Made by a program: the position numbers and the translations under genes. From NCBI RefSeq assembly GCF_949987535.1, contig NW_026645862.1, positions 225,804 through 289,803 on the forward strand: 64,000 nucleotides of DNA, written 5' to 3'. The stretch is from Balaenoptera acutorostrata. Its lineage: Eukaryota; Chordata; Mammalia; Artiodactyla; Balaenopteridae. The notes below the pieces were generated by a model. The model was not told the origin of the DNA. It searched no databases and saw nothing but the letters and a program-made list of their open reading frames with translations. Below are positions 12,316 to 24,631 of this stretch, one piece after another. Within the stretch, counting starts at the first letter, position 1, and each line of letters starts with the position of its first letter.

Positions 12316-14073
12316 TCCCAAATCTCCAGGTTCAAGGGCATCTTCCTACGTCGAAAACATGCATGAGAAACCCAGAAGATGGTACACCGTGTGATCGGGA
12401 AAGGTTTCTAAAACGCACCTCATTTCTCATCTCCTTGTGCTCGGGTTCGCCATTCCAGCCGGTTTCCTAGCCATCTCCCTCCTTGGAGATTCAGCACCTT
12501 TAACCTCCTGTTCCGTACAGGTTGCAATTTGTCCTGAGGATGAACGGGAAGAGGGGGAACCAATGGAGACTAGCTCTAGGGGTTGGGACAGGCACAGGTC
12601 ACTCTATTTTCCCATCAGGAAGAAGAATTAACCACAAGCTCAGCCTGCCCCCCAGAACCAGAAGAGGGCCTGAAGCAATCCTGCACTTTTGCGGCCAGCT
12701 CCCAAAAAAGCGACTGGAAAAATGGAGCTCAGGGGCACTGCAATTCACAAACCTGCAGAGTTATAAATGATAACTCTCGTCCACAAATATATTGAGGGAA
12801 GGCAACGAAGAGGCTTTGAAAGCAAGGCAGAATTGCAGGAAACAGATTTCAGGAGGTAGATTCGAATCGCCTTGAAAGCACATGAAAAGCGGCAAAACGT
12901 GGACAATGATGCCCTTGGCCAAAAAGGGCGTATGCGTTTTTTCCTGAATATATTCAGGAAAAAACGCATTCGCCCTTTTTGGCCAACCAAGCCACCTGGA
13001 AAGGCAAATCAGCGCTCCAAAGAAGTCTCGCTTCCCAGCGGGCAAAAGGGCCATGCGGAAAAAAGTGTCCAAACCAGAAATGCAGGACCGGCCATGGAGA
13101 AATGGGAGCCTTGCTACGCTGATGGGCGGGATGTAAATTGCCAACACTCACTCTGGAGAAGTGTACGGTGTGTCCTGAAACATCTAAAAAACACAGCTTG
13201 GAGAGCATAGGGCACTTCCACTCATGGGCGTATAAATTGGGAAAACTAAAAATCAGCAAGACACAGGCACCCCAAAGTTGAGGGCTGCTCTGTTGACAAG
13301 AACCCCCACTTCATTACACCTTAAATATCCTAGGAAAGAGAAAAGTGGATAAAGAAGTTGGGGTCCTCATGAACAATGGAATATCACTCAGCCATGAAAT
13401 CAACGTCATAAGGCTAGTAGCAGCACGATGAGTGGATTTAGGTACGACGATTCTAAGTGAAATAAGTCACACAGAAAAAGACACTTATCATAAGAAATCA
13501 CTTATAGAGGGAATGTAAAAACCGCTACACTTGAACTGAATTACAAACAGAACAGAGTCACACGTTCAGAAAACACACTATGGCTACTGAACGGGAAAGG
13601 TGAGGTGGGGTGATGCATAAAACAAGGGTTTCAAATTAGCTCAGATACCGTTCCATAAACCCAATATGTAGTAGACAAGACCTACTCCTTGCTCAGTGAA
13701 CTGGACTCAACACCCCCTATTCACCGCACAAGAGTATATCTGACTAGTAAGAATCTTCAAACCTATATATTGATATCTCTCTGTAAGTGAGTCAAGGGGG
13801 TGTAAAGCGGCCTAAACACAGCCGTGAAAAACACCTAAACCCCATTATAAAAATAAATTACTTTTCAAAACCCGTGAAACAAAGACAGTGAAAGAGAGAG
13901 AAAGTCTTACAAAATTCGTTCAGGGGCTGTGATGCAACCTGGATTGACCATATCTAGACCCACAGCTGATTGAGACATAAGGGTGGACACTCTTGGGGCT
14001 CAGAGGTTTGGTGAGGTTGCATGAGCCAACGCAGACCCTTTAAAGTAATACTGCATGGTACCCATCCCATGGG
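12316..14073 (+). repeat. Satellite monomer M8, G left half and N right half
   Basis: The left half keeps the G markers GGTTTCCTAG and CAATGGAGACT. From the right palindrome arm onward it is subtype N: CGCATTCGCCC, CAACACTCACTC, AGTTGAGGGC, TTACAAACAGAA (one base shorter), GCTACTGAACGG and AAAAACACCTAAACC. Length is 1,758 bp. Confidence 0.95.
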
Positions 14074-15833
14074 TCCCAAATCTCCAGGTTCAAGGGCATC
14101 TTCCTACGTCGAAAACATGCATGAGAAACCCAGAAGATGGTACACCGTGTGATCGGGAAAGGTTTCTAAAACGCACCTCATTTCTCATCTCCTTGTGCTC
14201 GGGTTCGCCATTCCAGCCGCTTTCCTAGCCATCTCCCTCCTTGGAGAATCAGCACCTTTAACCTCCTGTTCCGTACAGGTTGCAATTTGTCCTGAGGATA
14301 AACGGGAAGAGGGGGAACCAATGAGAGACTAGCTCTAGGGGTTGGGACAGGCACAGGTCACTCTATTTTCCCATCAGGAAGAAGAATTAACCACAAGCTC
14401 AGCCTGCCCCCCAGAACCAGAAGAGGGCCTGAAGCAATCCTGCACTTTTGCGGCCAGCTCCCAAAAAAGCGACTGGAAAAATGGAGCTCAGGGGCACTGC
14501 AATTCACAAACCTGCAGAGTTATAAATGACAACTCTCGTTCACAAATAGATTGAGGGAAGGCAACGAAGAGGCTTTGAAAGCAAGGCAGAATTGCAGGAA
14601 ACAGATTTCAGGAGGTAGATTCGAATCGCCTTGAAAGCACATGAAAAGCGGCAAAACGTGGACAATGATGCCCTTGGCCAAAAAGGGCGTATGCGTTTTT
14701 TCCTGAATATATTCAGGAAAAAACGCATACGCCCTTTTTGGCCAACCAAGCTAACTGGAAAGGCAAATCAGCGCTCCAAAGAAGTCTCGCTTCCCAGCGG
14801 GCAAAAGGGCCATGCGGAAAAAAGTGTCCAAACCAGAAATGCAGGACTGGCCATGGAGAAATGGGAGCCTTGCTACGCTGATGGGCGGGATGTAAATTGC
14901 CAACAGCCACTCTGGAGAAGTGTACGGTGTGTCCTGAAACATCTAAAAAACACAGCTTGGAGAGCATAGGGCACTTCCACTCATGGGCGTATAAATTGGG
15001 AAAAATAAAAATCAGCAAGACACAGGCACCCCAAAGTTTAGGGCTGCTCTGTTGACAAGAACCCCCACTTCATTACACCTTAAATATCCTAGGAAAGAGA
15101 AAAGTGGATAAAGAAGTTGGGGTCCTCATGAACAATGGAATATCACTCAGCCATGAAATCAACGTCATAAGGCTAGTAGCAGCACGATGAGTGGATTTAG
15201 GTACGACGATTCTAAGTGAAATAAGTCACACAGAAAAAGACACTTATCATAAGAAATCACTTATAGAGGGAATGTAAAAACCGCTACACTTGAACTGAAT
15301 TACAAAACAGAACAGAGTCACACGTTCAGAAAACACACTATGGTTGCTGAACGGGAAAGGTGAGGTGGGGTGATGCATAAAACAAGGGTTTCAAATTAGC
15401 TCAGATACCGTTCCATAAACCCAATATGTAGTAGACAAGACCTACTCCTTGCTCAGTGAACTGGACTCAACACCCCCTATTCACCGCACAAGAATATATC
15501 TGACTAGTAAGAATCTTCAAACCTATGTATTGATATCTCTCTGTAAGTGAGTCAAGGGGGTGTAAGGCGGCCTAAACACAGCCGTGAAAAGCAGCTAAAC
15601 CCCATTGTAAAAATAAATTACTTTTCAAAACCCGTGAAACAAAGACAGTGAAAGAGAGAGAAATTCTTACAAAATTCGTTCAGGGGCTGTGATGCAACCT
15701 GGATTGACCATATCTAGACCCACAGCTGATTGAGACATAAGGGTGGACACTCTTGGGGCTCAGAGGTTTGGTGAGGTTGCATGAGCCAACGCAGACCCTT
15801 TAAAGTAATACTGCATGGTACCCATCCCATGGG
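14074..15833 (+). repeat. Satellite monomer M9, N left half and G right half
   Basis: The left half completes the N unit with GAGGATAAACGG (near 14293) and GACAACTCTCGTTCAC (near 14527). After a perfect palindrome it switches back to G (AAGCTAACTGG near 14746; TGGTTGCTG). Confidence 0.95.
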
Positions 15834-17591
15834 TCCCAAATCTCCAGGTTCAAGGGCATCTTCCTACGTCGAAAACATGCATGAGAAACCCAGAAGATGG
15901 TACACCGTGTGATCGGGAAAGGTTTCTAAAATGCACCTCATTTCTCATCTCCTTGTGCTCGGGTTCGCCATTCCAGCCGGTTTCCTAGCCATCTCCCTCC
16001 TTGGAGATTCAGCACCTTTAACCTCCTGTTCCGTACAGGTTGCAATTTGTCCTGAGGATGAACGGGAAGAGGGGGAACCAATGGAGACTAGCTCTAGGGG
16101 TTGGGACAGGCACAGGTCACTCTATTTTCCCATCAGGAAGAAGAATTAACCACAAGCTCAGCCTGCCCCCCAGAACCAGAAGAGGGCCTGAAGCAATCCT
16201 GCACTTTTGCGGCCAGCTCCCAAAAAAGCGACTGGAAAAATGGAGCTCAGGGGCACTGCAATTCACAAACCTGCAGAGTTATAAATGATAACTCTCGTCC
16301 ACAAATATATTGAGGGAAGGCAACGAAGAGGCTTTGAAAGCAAGGCAGAATTGCAGGAAACAGATTTCAGGAGGTAGATTCGAATCGCCTTGAAAGCACA
16401 TGAAAAGCGGCAAAACGTGGACAATGATGCCCTTGGCCAAAAAGGGCGTATGCGTTTTTTCCTGAATATATTCAGGAAAAAACGCATTCGCCCTTTTTGG
16501 CCAACCAAGCCACCTGGAAAGGCAAATCAGCGCTCCAAAGAAGTCTCGCTTCCCAGCGGGCAAAAGGGCCATGCGGAAAAAAGTGTCCAAACCAGAAATG
16601 CAGGACCGGCCATGGAGAAATGGGAGCCTTGCTACGCTGATGGGCGGGATGTAAATTGCCAACACTCACTCTGGAGAAGTGTACGGTGTGTCCTGAAACA
16701 TCTAAAAAACACAGCTTGGAGAGCATAGGGCACTTCCACTCATGGGCGTATAAATTGGGAAAACTAAAAATCAGCAAGACACAGGCACCCCAAAGTTGAG
16801 GGCTGCTCTGTTGACAAGAACCCCCACTTCATTACACCTTAAATATCCTAGGAAAGAGAAAAGTGGATAAAGAAGTTGGGGTCCTCATGAACAATGGAAT
16901 ATCACTCAGCCATGAAATCAACGTCATAAGGCTAGTAGCAGCACGATGAGTGGATTTAGGTACGACGATTCTAAGTGAAATAAGTCACACAGAAAAAGAC
17001 ACTTATCATAAGAAATCACTTATAGAGGGAATGTAAAAACCGCTACACTTGAACTGAATTACAAACAGAACAGAGTCACACGTTCAGAAAACACACTATG
17101 GCTACTGAACGGGAAAGGTGAGGTGGGGTGATGCATAAAACAAGGGTTTCAAATTAGCTCATATACCGTTCCATAAACCCAATATGTAGTAGACAAGACC
17201 TACTCCTTGCTCAGTGAACTGGACTCAACACCCCCTATTCACCGCACAAGAGTATATCTGACTAGTAAGAATCTTCAAACCTATATATTGATATCTCTCT
17301 GTAAGTGAGTCAAGGGGGTGTAAAGCGGCCTAAACACAGCCGTGAAAAACACCTAAACCCCATTATAAAAATAAATTACTTTTCAAAACCCGTGAAACAA
17401 AGACAGTGAAAGAGAGAGAAAGTCTTACAAAATTCGTTCAGGGGCTGTGATGCAACCTGGATTGACCATATCTAGACCCACAGCTGATTGAGACATAAGG
17501 GTGGACACTCTTGGGGCTCAGAGGTTTGGTGAGGTTGCATGAGCCAACGCAGACCCTTTAAAGTAATACTGCATGGTACCCATCCCATGGG
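15834..17591 (+). repeat. Satellite monomer M10, G left half and N right half
   Basis: Almost a copy of M8: the same G left half and the same N right half with CGCATTCGCCC. A private CpG-to-TpG change gives AAAATGCACC near 15928. M8-M9 and M10-M11(left) therefore read as a duplicated dimer of about 3.5 kb. Confidence 0.95.
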
Positions 17592-19351
17592 TCCCAAATC
17601 TCCAGGTTCAAGGGCATCTTCCTACGTCGAAAACATGCATGAGAAACCCAGAAGATGGTACACCGTGTGATCGGGAAAGGTTTCTAAAACGCACCTCATT
17701 TCTCATCTCCTTGTGCTCGGGTTCGCCATTCCAGCCGCTTTCCTAGCCATCTCCCTCCTTGGAGAATCAGCACCTTTAACCTCCTGTTCCGTACAGGTTG
17801 CAATTTGTCCTGAGGATAAACGGGAAGAGGGGGAACCAATGAGAGACTAGCTCTAGGGGTTGGGACAGGCACAGGTCACTCTATTTTCCCATCAGGAAGA
17901 AGAATTAACCACAAGCTCAGCCTGCCCCCCAGAACCAGAAGAGGGCCTGAAGCAATCCTGCACTTTTGCGGCCAGCTCCCAAAAAAGCGACTGGAAAAAT
18001 GGAGCTCAGGGGCACTGCAATTCACAAACCTGCAGAGTTATAAATGACAACTCTCGTTCACAAATAGATTGAGGGAAGGCAACGAAGAGGCTTTGAAAGC
18101 AAGGCAGAATTGCAGGAAACAGATTTCAGGAGGTAGATTCGAATCGCCTTGAAAGCACATGAAAAGCGGCAAAACGTGGACAATGATGCCCTTGGCCAAA
18201 AAGGGCGTATGCGTTTCTTCCTGAATATATTCAGGAAACAACGCATACGCCCTTTTTGGCCAACCAAGCCACCTGGAAAGGCAAATCAGCGCTCCAAAGA
18301 AGTCTCGCTTCCCAGCGGGCAAAAGGGCCATGCGGAAAAAAGTGTCCAAACCAGAAATGCAGGACCGGCCATGGAGAAATGGGAGCCTTGCTACGCTGAT
18401 GGGCGGGATGTAAATTGCCAACACTCACTCTGGAGAAGTGTACGGTGTGTCCTGAAACATCTAAAAAACACAGCTCGGAGAGCATAGGGCACTTCCACTC
18501 ATGGGCGTATAAATTGGGAAAACTAAAAACCAGCAAGACACAGGCACCCCAAAGTTTAGGGCTGCTCTGTTGACAAGAACCCCCACTTCATTACACCTTA
18601 AATATCCTAGGAAAGAGAAAAGTGGATAAAGAAGTTGGGGTCCTCATGAACAATGGAATATCACTCAGCCATGAAATCAACGTCATAAGGCTAGTAGCAG
18701 CACGATGAGTGGATTTAGGTACGACGATTCTAAGTGAAATAAGTCACACAGAAAAAGACACTTATCATAAGAAATCACTTATAGAGGGAATGTAAAAACC
18801 GCTACACTTGAACTGAATTACAAAACAGAACAGAGTCACACGTTCAGAAAACACACTATGGCTGCTGAACGGGAAAGGTGAGGTGGGGTGATGCATGAAA
18901 CAAGGGTTTCAAATTAGCTCAGATACCGTTCCATAAACGCAATATGTAGTAGACAAGACCTACTCCTTGCTCAGTGAACTGGACTCAACACCCCCTATTC
19001 ACCGCACAAGAATATATCTGACTAGTAAGAATCTTCAAACCTTTGTATTGATATCTCTCTGTAAGTGAGTCAAGGGGGTGTAAAGCGGCCTAAACACAGC
19101 CGTGAAAAGCAGCTAAACCCCATTATAAAAATAAATTACTTTTCAAAACCCGTGAAACAAAGACAGTGAAAGAGAGAGAAATTCTTACAAAATTCGTTCA
19201 GGGGCTGTGATGCAACCTGGATTGACCATATCTAGACCCACAGCTGATTGAGACATAAGGGTGGACACTCTTGGGGCTCAGAGGTTTGGTGAGGTTGCAT
19301 GAGCCAACGCAGACCCTTTAAAGTAATACTGCATGGTACCCATCCCATGGG
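17592..19351 (+). repeat. Satellite monomer M11, N left half
   Basis: The left half shares GAGGATAAACGG and GACAACTCTCGTTCAC with M9. The palindrome is disturbed in both arms (GTTTCTTCC; CAGGAAACAACGC). The right half has AAAAACCAGC and CATAAACGCAAT, variants shared with M13. Confidence 0.95.
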
Positions 19352-21111
19352 TCCCAAATCTCCAGGTTCAAGGGCATCTTCCTACGTCGAAAACATGCAT
19401 GAGAAACCCAGAAGATGGTACACCGTGTGATCGGGAAAGGTTTCTAAAACGCACCTCATTTCTCATCTCCTTGAGCTCGGGTTCGCCATTCCAGCCGCTT
19501 TCCTAGCCATCTCCCTCCTTGGAGAATCAGCACCTTTAACCTCCTGTTCCGTACAGGTTGCAATTTGTCCTGAGGATGAACGGGAAGAGGGGGAACCAAT
19601 GAGAGACTAGCTCTAGGGGTTGGGACAGGCACAGATCACTCTATTTTCCCATCAGGAAGAAGAATTAACCACAAGCTCAGCCTGCCCCCCAGAACCAGAA
19701 GAGGGCCTGAAGCAATCCTGCACTTTTGCGGCCAGCTCCCAAAAAAGCGACTGGAAAAATGGAGCTCAGGGGCACTGCAATTCACAAACCTGCAGAGTTA
19801 TAAATGATAACTCTCGTCCACAAATATATTGAGGGAAGGCAACGAAGAGGCTTTGAAAGCAAGGCAGAATTGCAGGAAACAGATTTCAGGAGGTAGATTC
19901 GAATCGCCTTGAAAGCACATGAAAAGCGGCAAAACGTGGACAATGATGCCCTTGGCCAAAAAGGGCGTATGCGTTTCTTCCTGAATATATTCAGGAAAAA
20001 ACGCATACGCCCTTTTTGGCCAACCAAGCCACCTGGAAAGGCAAATCAGCGCTCCAAAGAAGTCTCGCTTCCCAGCGGGCAAAAGGGCCATGCGGAAAAA
20101 AGTGTCCAAACCAGAAATGCAGGACCGGCCATGGAGAAATGGGAGCCTTGCTATGCTGATGGGCGGGATGTAAATTGCCAACAGTCACTCTGGAGAAGTG
20201 TACGGTGTGTCCTGAAACATCTAAAAAACACAGCTCGGAGAGCATAGGGCACTTCCACTCATGGGCGTATAAATTGGGAAAACTAAAAATCAGCAAGACA
20301 CAGGCACCCCAAAGTTTAGGGCTGCTCTGTTGACAAGAACCCCCACTTCATTACACCTTAAATATCCTAGGAAAGAGAAAAGTGGATAAAGAAGTTGGGG
20401 TCCTCATGAACAATGGAATATCACTCAGCCATGAAATCAACGTCATAAGGCTAGTAGCAGCACGATGAGTGGATTTAGGTACGACGATTCTAAGTGAAAT
20501 AAGTCACACAGAAAAAGACACTTATCATAAGAAATCACTTATAGAGGGAATGTAAAAACCGCTACACTTGAACTGAATTACAAAACAGAACAGAGTCACA
20601 CGTTCAGAAAACACACTATGGCTGCTGAACGGGAAAGGTGAGTTGGGGTGATGCATGAAACAAGGGTTTCAAATTAGCTCAGATACCATTCCATAAACCC
20701 AATATGTAGTAGACAAGACCTACTCCTTGCTCAGTGAACTGGACTCAACACCCCCTATTCACCGCACAAGAATATATCTGACTAGTAAGAATCTTCAAAC
20801 CTATGTATTGATATCTCTCTGTAAGTGAGTCAAGGGGGTGTAAAGCGGCCTAAACACAGCCGTGAAAAGCAGCTAAACCCCATTATAAAAATAAATTACT
20901 TTTCAAAACCCGTGAAACAAAGACAGTGAAAGAGAGAGAAATTCTTACAAAATTCGTTCAGGGGCTGTGATGCAACCTGGATTGACCATATCTAGACCCA
21001 CAGCTGATTGAGACATAAGGGTGGACACTCTTGGGGCTCAGAGGTTTGGTGAGGTTGCGTGAGCCAACGCAGACCCTTTAAAGTAATACTGCATGGTACC
21101 CATCCCATGGG
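19352..21111 (+). repeat. Satellite monomer M12
   Basis: Marked by TTGAGCTCGG (near 19472), GCTATGCTG (near 20150), CAACAGTCACTC and TTGCGTGAGCC at its right end (near 21055). The same haplotype recurs in M14. Confidence 0.95.
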
Positions 21112-22871
21112 TCCCAAATCTCCAGGTTCAAGGGCATCTTCCTACGTCGAAAACATGCATGAGAAACCCAGAAGATGGTACACCGTGTGATCGGGAAAGG
21201 TTTCTAAAATGCACCTCATTTCTCATCTCCTTGTGCTCGGGTTCGCCATTCCAGCCTCTTTCCTAGCCATCTCCCTCCTTGGAGAATCAGCACCTTTAAC
21301 CTCCTGTTCCGTACAGGTTGCAATTTGTCCTGAGGATGAACGGGAAGAGGGGGAACCAATGAGAGACTAGCTCTAGGGGTTGGGACAGGCACAGGTCACT
21401 CTATTTTCCCATCAGGAAGAAGAATTAACCACAAGCTCAGCCTGCCCCCCAGAACCAGAAGAGGGCCTGAAGCAATCCTGCACTTTTGCGGCCAGCTCCC
21501 AAAAAAGCGACTGGAAAAATGGAGCTCAGGGGCACTGCAATTCACAAACCTGCAGAGTTATAAATGATAACTCTCGTCCAAAAATATATTGAGGGAAGAC
21601 AACGAAGAGGCTTTGAAAGCAAGGCAGAATTGCAGGAAACAGATTTCAGGAGGTAGATTCGAATCGCCTTGAAAGCACATGAAAAGCGGCAAAACGTGGA
21701 CAATGATGCCCTTGGCCAAAAAGGGCGTATGCGTTTCTTCCTGAATATATTCAGGAAAAAACGCATACGCCCTTTTTGGCCAACCAAGCCACCTGGAAAG
21801 GCAAATCAGCGCTCCAAAGAAGTCTCGCTTCCCAGCGGGCAAAAGGGCCATGCGGAAAAAAGTGTCCAAACCAGAAATGCAGGACCGGCCATGGAGAAAT
21901 GGGAGCCTTGCTACGCTGATGGGCGGGATGTAAATTGCCAACACTCACTCTGAAGAAGTGTACGGTGTGTCCTGAAACATCTAAAAAACACAGCTCGGAG
22001 AGCATAGGGCACTTCCACTCATGGGCGTATAAATTGGGAAAACTAAAAACCAGCAAGACACAGGCACCCCAAAGTTTAGGGCTGCTCTGTTGACAAGAAC
22101 CCCCACTTCATTACACCTTAAATATCCTAGGAAAGAGAAAAGTGGATAAAGAAGTTGGGGTCCTCATGAACAATGGAATATCACTCAGCCATGATATCAA
22201 CGTCATAAGGCTAGTAGCAGCACGATGAGTGGATTTAGGTACGACGATTCTAAGTGAAATAAGTCACACAGAAAAAGACACTTATCATAAGAAATCACTT
22301 ATACAGGGAATGTAAAAACCGCTACACTTGAACTGAATTACAAAACAGAACAGAGTCACACGTTCAGAAAACACACTATGGCTGCTGAACGGGAAAGGTG
22401 AGGTGGGGTGATGCATGAAACAAGGGTTTCAAATTAGCTCAGATACCGTTCCATAAACGCAATATGTAGTAGACAAGACCTACTCCTTGCTCAGTGAACT
22501 GGACTCAACACCCCCTATTCACCGCACAAGAATATATCTGACTAGTAAGAATCTTCAAACCTATGTATTGATATCTCTCTGTAAGTGAGTCAAGGGGGTG
22601 TAAAGCGGCCTAAACACAGCCGTGAAAAGCAGCTAAACCCCATTATAAAAATAAATTACTTTTCAAAACCCGTGAAACAAAGACAGTGAAGGAGAGAGAA
22701 ATTCTTACAAAATTCGTTCAGGGGCTGTGATGCAACCTGGATTGACCATATCTAGACCCACAGCTGATTGAGACATAAGGGTGGACACTCTTGGGGCTCA
22801 GAGGTTTGGTAAGGTTGCATGAGCCAACGCAGACCCTTTAAAGTAATACTGCATGGTACCCATCCCATGGG
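21112..22871 (+). repeat. Satellite monomer M13
   Basis: The left half has AAAATGCACC and CAGCCTCTTTCC, shared with M15. CCAAAAATATATT (near 21579) is shared with M17 and M20. The right half shares AAAAACCAGC and CATAAACGCAAT with M11. CTCTGAAGAAG near 21949 creates a stop in the long forward frame. Confidence 0.95.
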
Positions 22872-24631
22872 TCCCAAATCTCCAGGTTCAAGGGCATCTT
22901 CCTACGTCGAAAACATGCATGAGAAACCCAGAAGATGGTACACCGTGTGATCGGGAAAGGTTTCTAAAACGCACCTCATTTCTCATCTCCTTGAGCTCGG
23001 GTTCGCCATTCCAGCCGCTTTCCTAGCCATCTCCCTCCTTGGAGAATCAGCACCTTTAACCTCCTGTTCCGTACAGGTTGCAATTTGTCCTGAGGATGAA
23101 CGGGAAGAGGGGGAAACAATGAGAGACTAGCTCTAGGGGTTGGGACAGGCACAGGTCACTCTATTTTCCCATCAGGAAGAAGAATTAACCACAAGCTCAG
23201 CCTGCCCCCCAGAACCAGAAGAGGGCCTGAAGCAATCCTGCACTTTTGCGGCCAGCTCCCAAAAAAGCGACTGGAAAAATGGAGCTCAGGGGCACTGCAA
23301 TTCACAAACCTGCAGAGTTATAAATGATAACTCTCGTCCACAAATATATTGAGGGAAGGCAACGAAGAGGCTTTGAAAGCAAGGCAGAATTGCAGGAAAC
23401 TGATTTCAGGTGGTAGATTCGAATCGCCTTGAAAGCACATGAAAAGCGGCAAAACGTGGACAATGATGCCCTTGGCCAAAAAGGGCGTAGGCGTTTTTTC
23501 CTGAATATATTCAGGAAAAAACGCATACGCCCTTTTTGGCCAACCAAGCCACCTGGAAAGGCAAATCAGCGCTCCAAAGAAGTCTCGCTTCCCAGCGGGC
23601 AAAAGGGCCATGCGGAAAAAAGTGTCCAAACCAGAAATGCAGGACCGGCCATGGAGAAATGGGAGCCTTGCTATGCTGATGGGCGGGATGTAAATTGCCA
23701 ACAGTCACTCTGGAGAAGTGTACGGTGTGTCCTGAAACATCTAAAAAACACAGCTCGGAGAGCATAGGGCACTTCCACTCATGGGCGTATAAATTGGGAA
23801 AACTAAAAATCAGCAAGACACAGGCACCCCAAAGTTTAGGGCTGCTCTGTTGACAAGAACCCCCACTTCATTACACCTTAAATATCCTAGGAATGAGAAA
23901 AGTGGATAAAGAAGTTGGGGTCCTCATGAACAATGGAATATCACTCAGCCATGAAATCAACGTCATAAGGCTAGTAGCAGCACGATGAGTGGATTTAGGT
24001 ACGACGATTCTAAGTGAAATAAGTCACACAGAAAAAGACACTTATCATAAGAAATCACTTATAGAGGGAATGTAAAAACCGCTACACTTGAACTGAATTA
24101 CAAAACAGAACAGAGTCACACGTTCAGAAAACACACTATGGCTGCTGAACGGGAAAGGTGAGGTGGGGTGATGCATGAAACCAGGGTTTCAAATTAGCTC
24201 AGATACCGTTCCATAAACCCAATATGTAGTAGACAAGACCTACTCCTTGCTCAGTGAACTGGACTCAACACCCCCTATTCACCGCACAAGAATATATCTG
24301 ACTAGTAAGAATCTTCAAACCTATGTATTGATATCTCTCTGGAAGTGAGTCAAGGGGGTGTAAAGCGGCCTAAACACAGCCGTGAAAAGCAGTTAAACCC
24401 CATTATAAAAATAAATTACTTTTCAAAACCCGTGAAACAAAGACAGTGAAAGAGAGAGAAATTCTTACAAAATTCGTTCAGGGGCTGTGATGCAACCTGG
24501 ATTGACCATATCTAGACCCACAGCTGATTGAGACATAAGGGTGGACACTCTTGGGGCTCAGAGGTTTGGTGAGGTTGCGTGAGCCAACGCAGACCCTTTA
24601 AAGTAATACTGCATGGTACCCATCCCATGGG
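22872..24631 (+). repeat. Satellite monomer M14
   Basis: Shares TTGAGCTCGG, GCTATGCTG, CAACAGTCAC and TTGCGTGAGCC with M12. It also has CTGATTTCAGGTGG (23401-23414), shared with M18. The left palindrome arm has CGTAGGCG. Confidence 0.95.
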
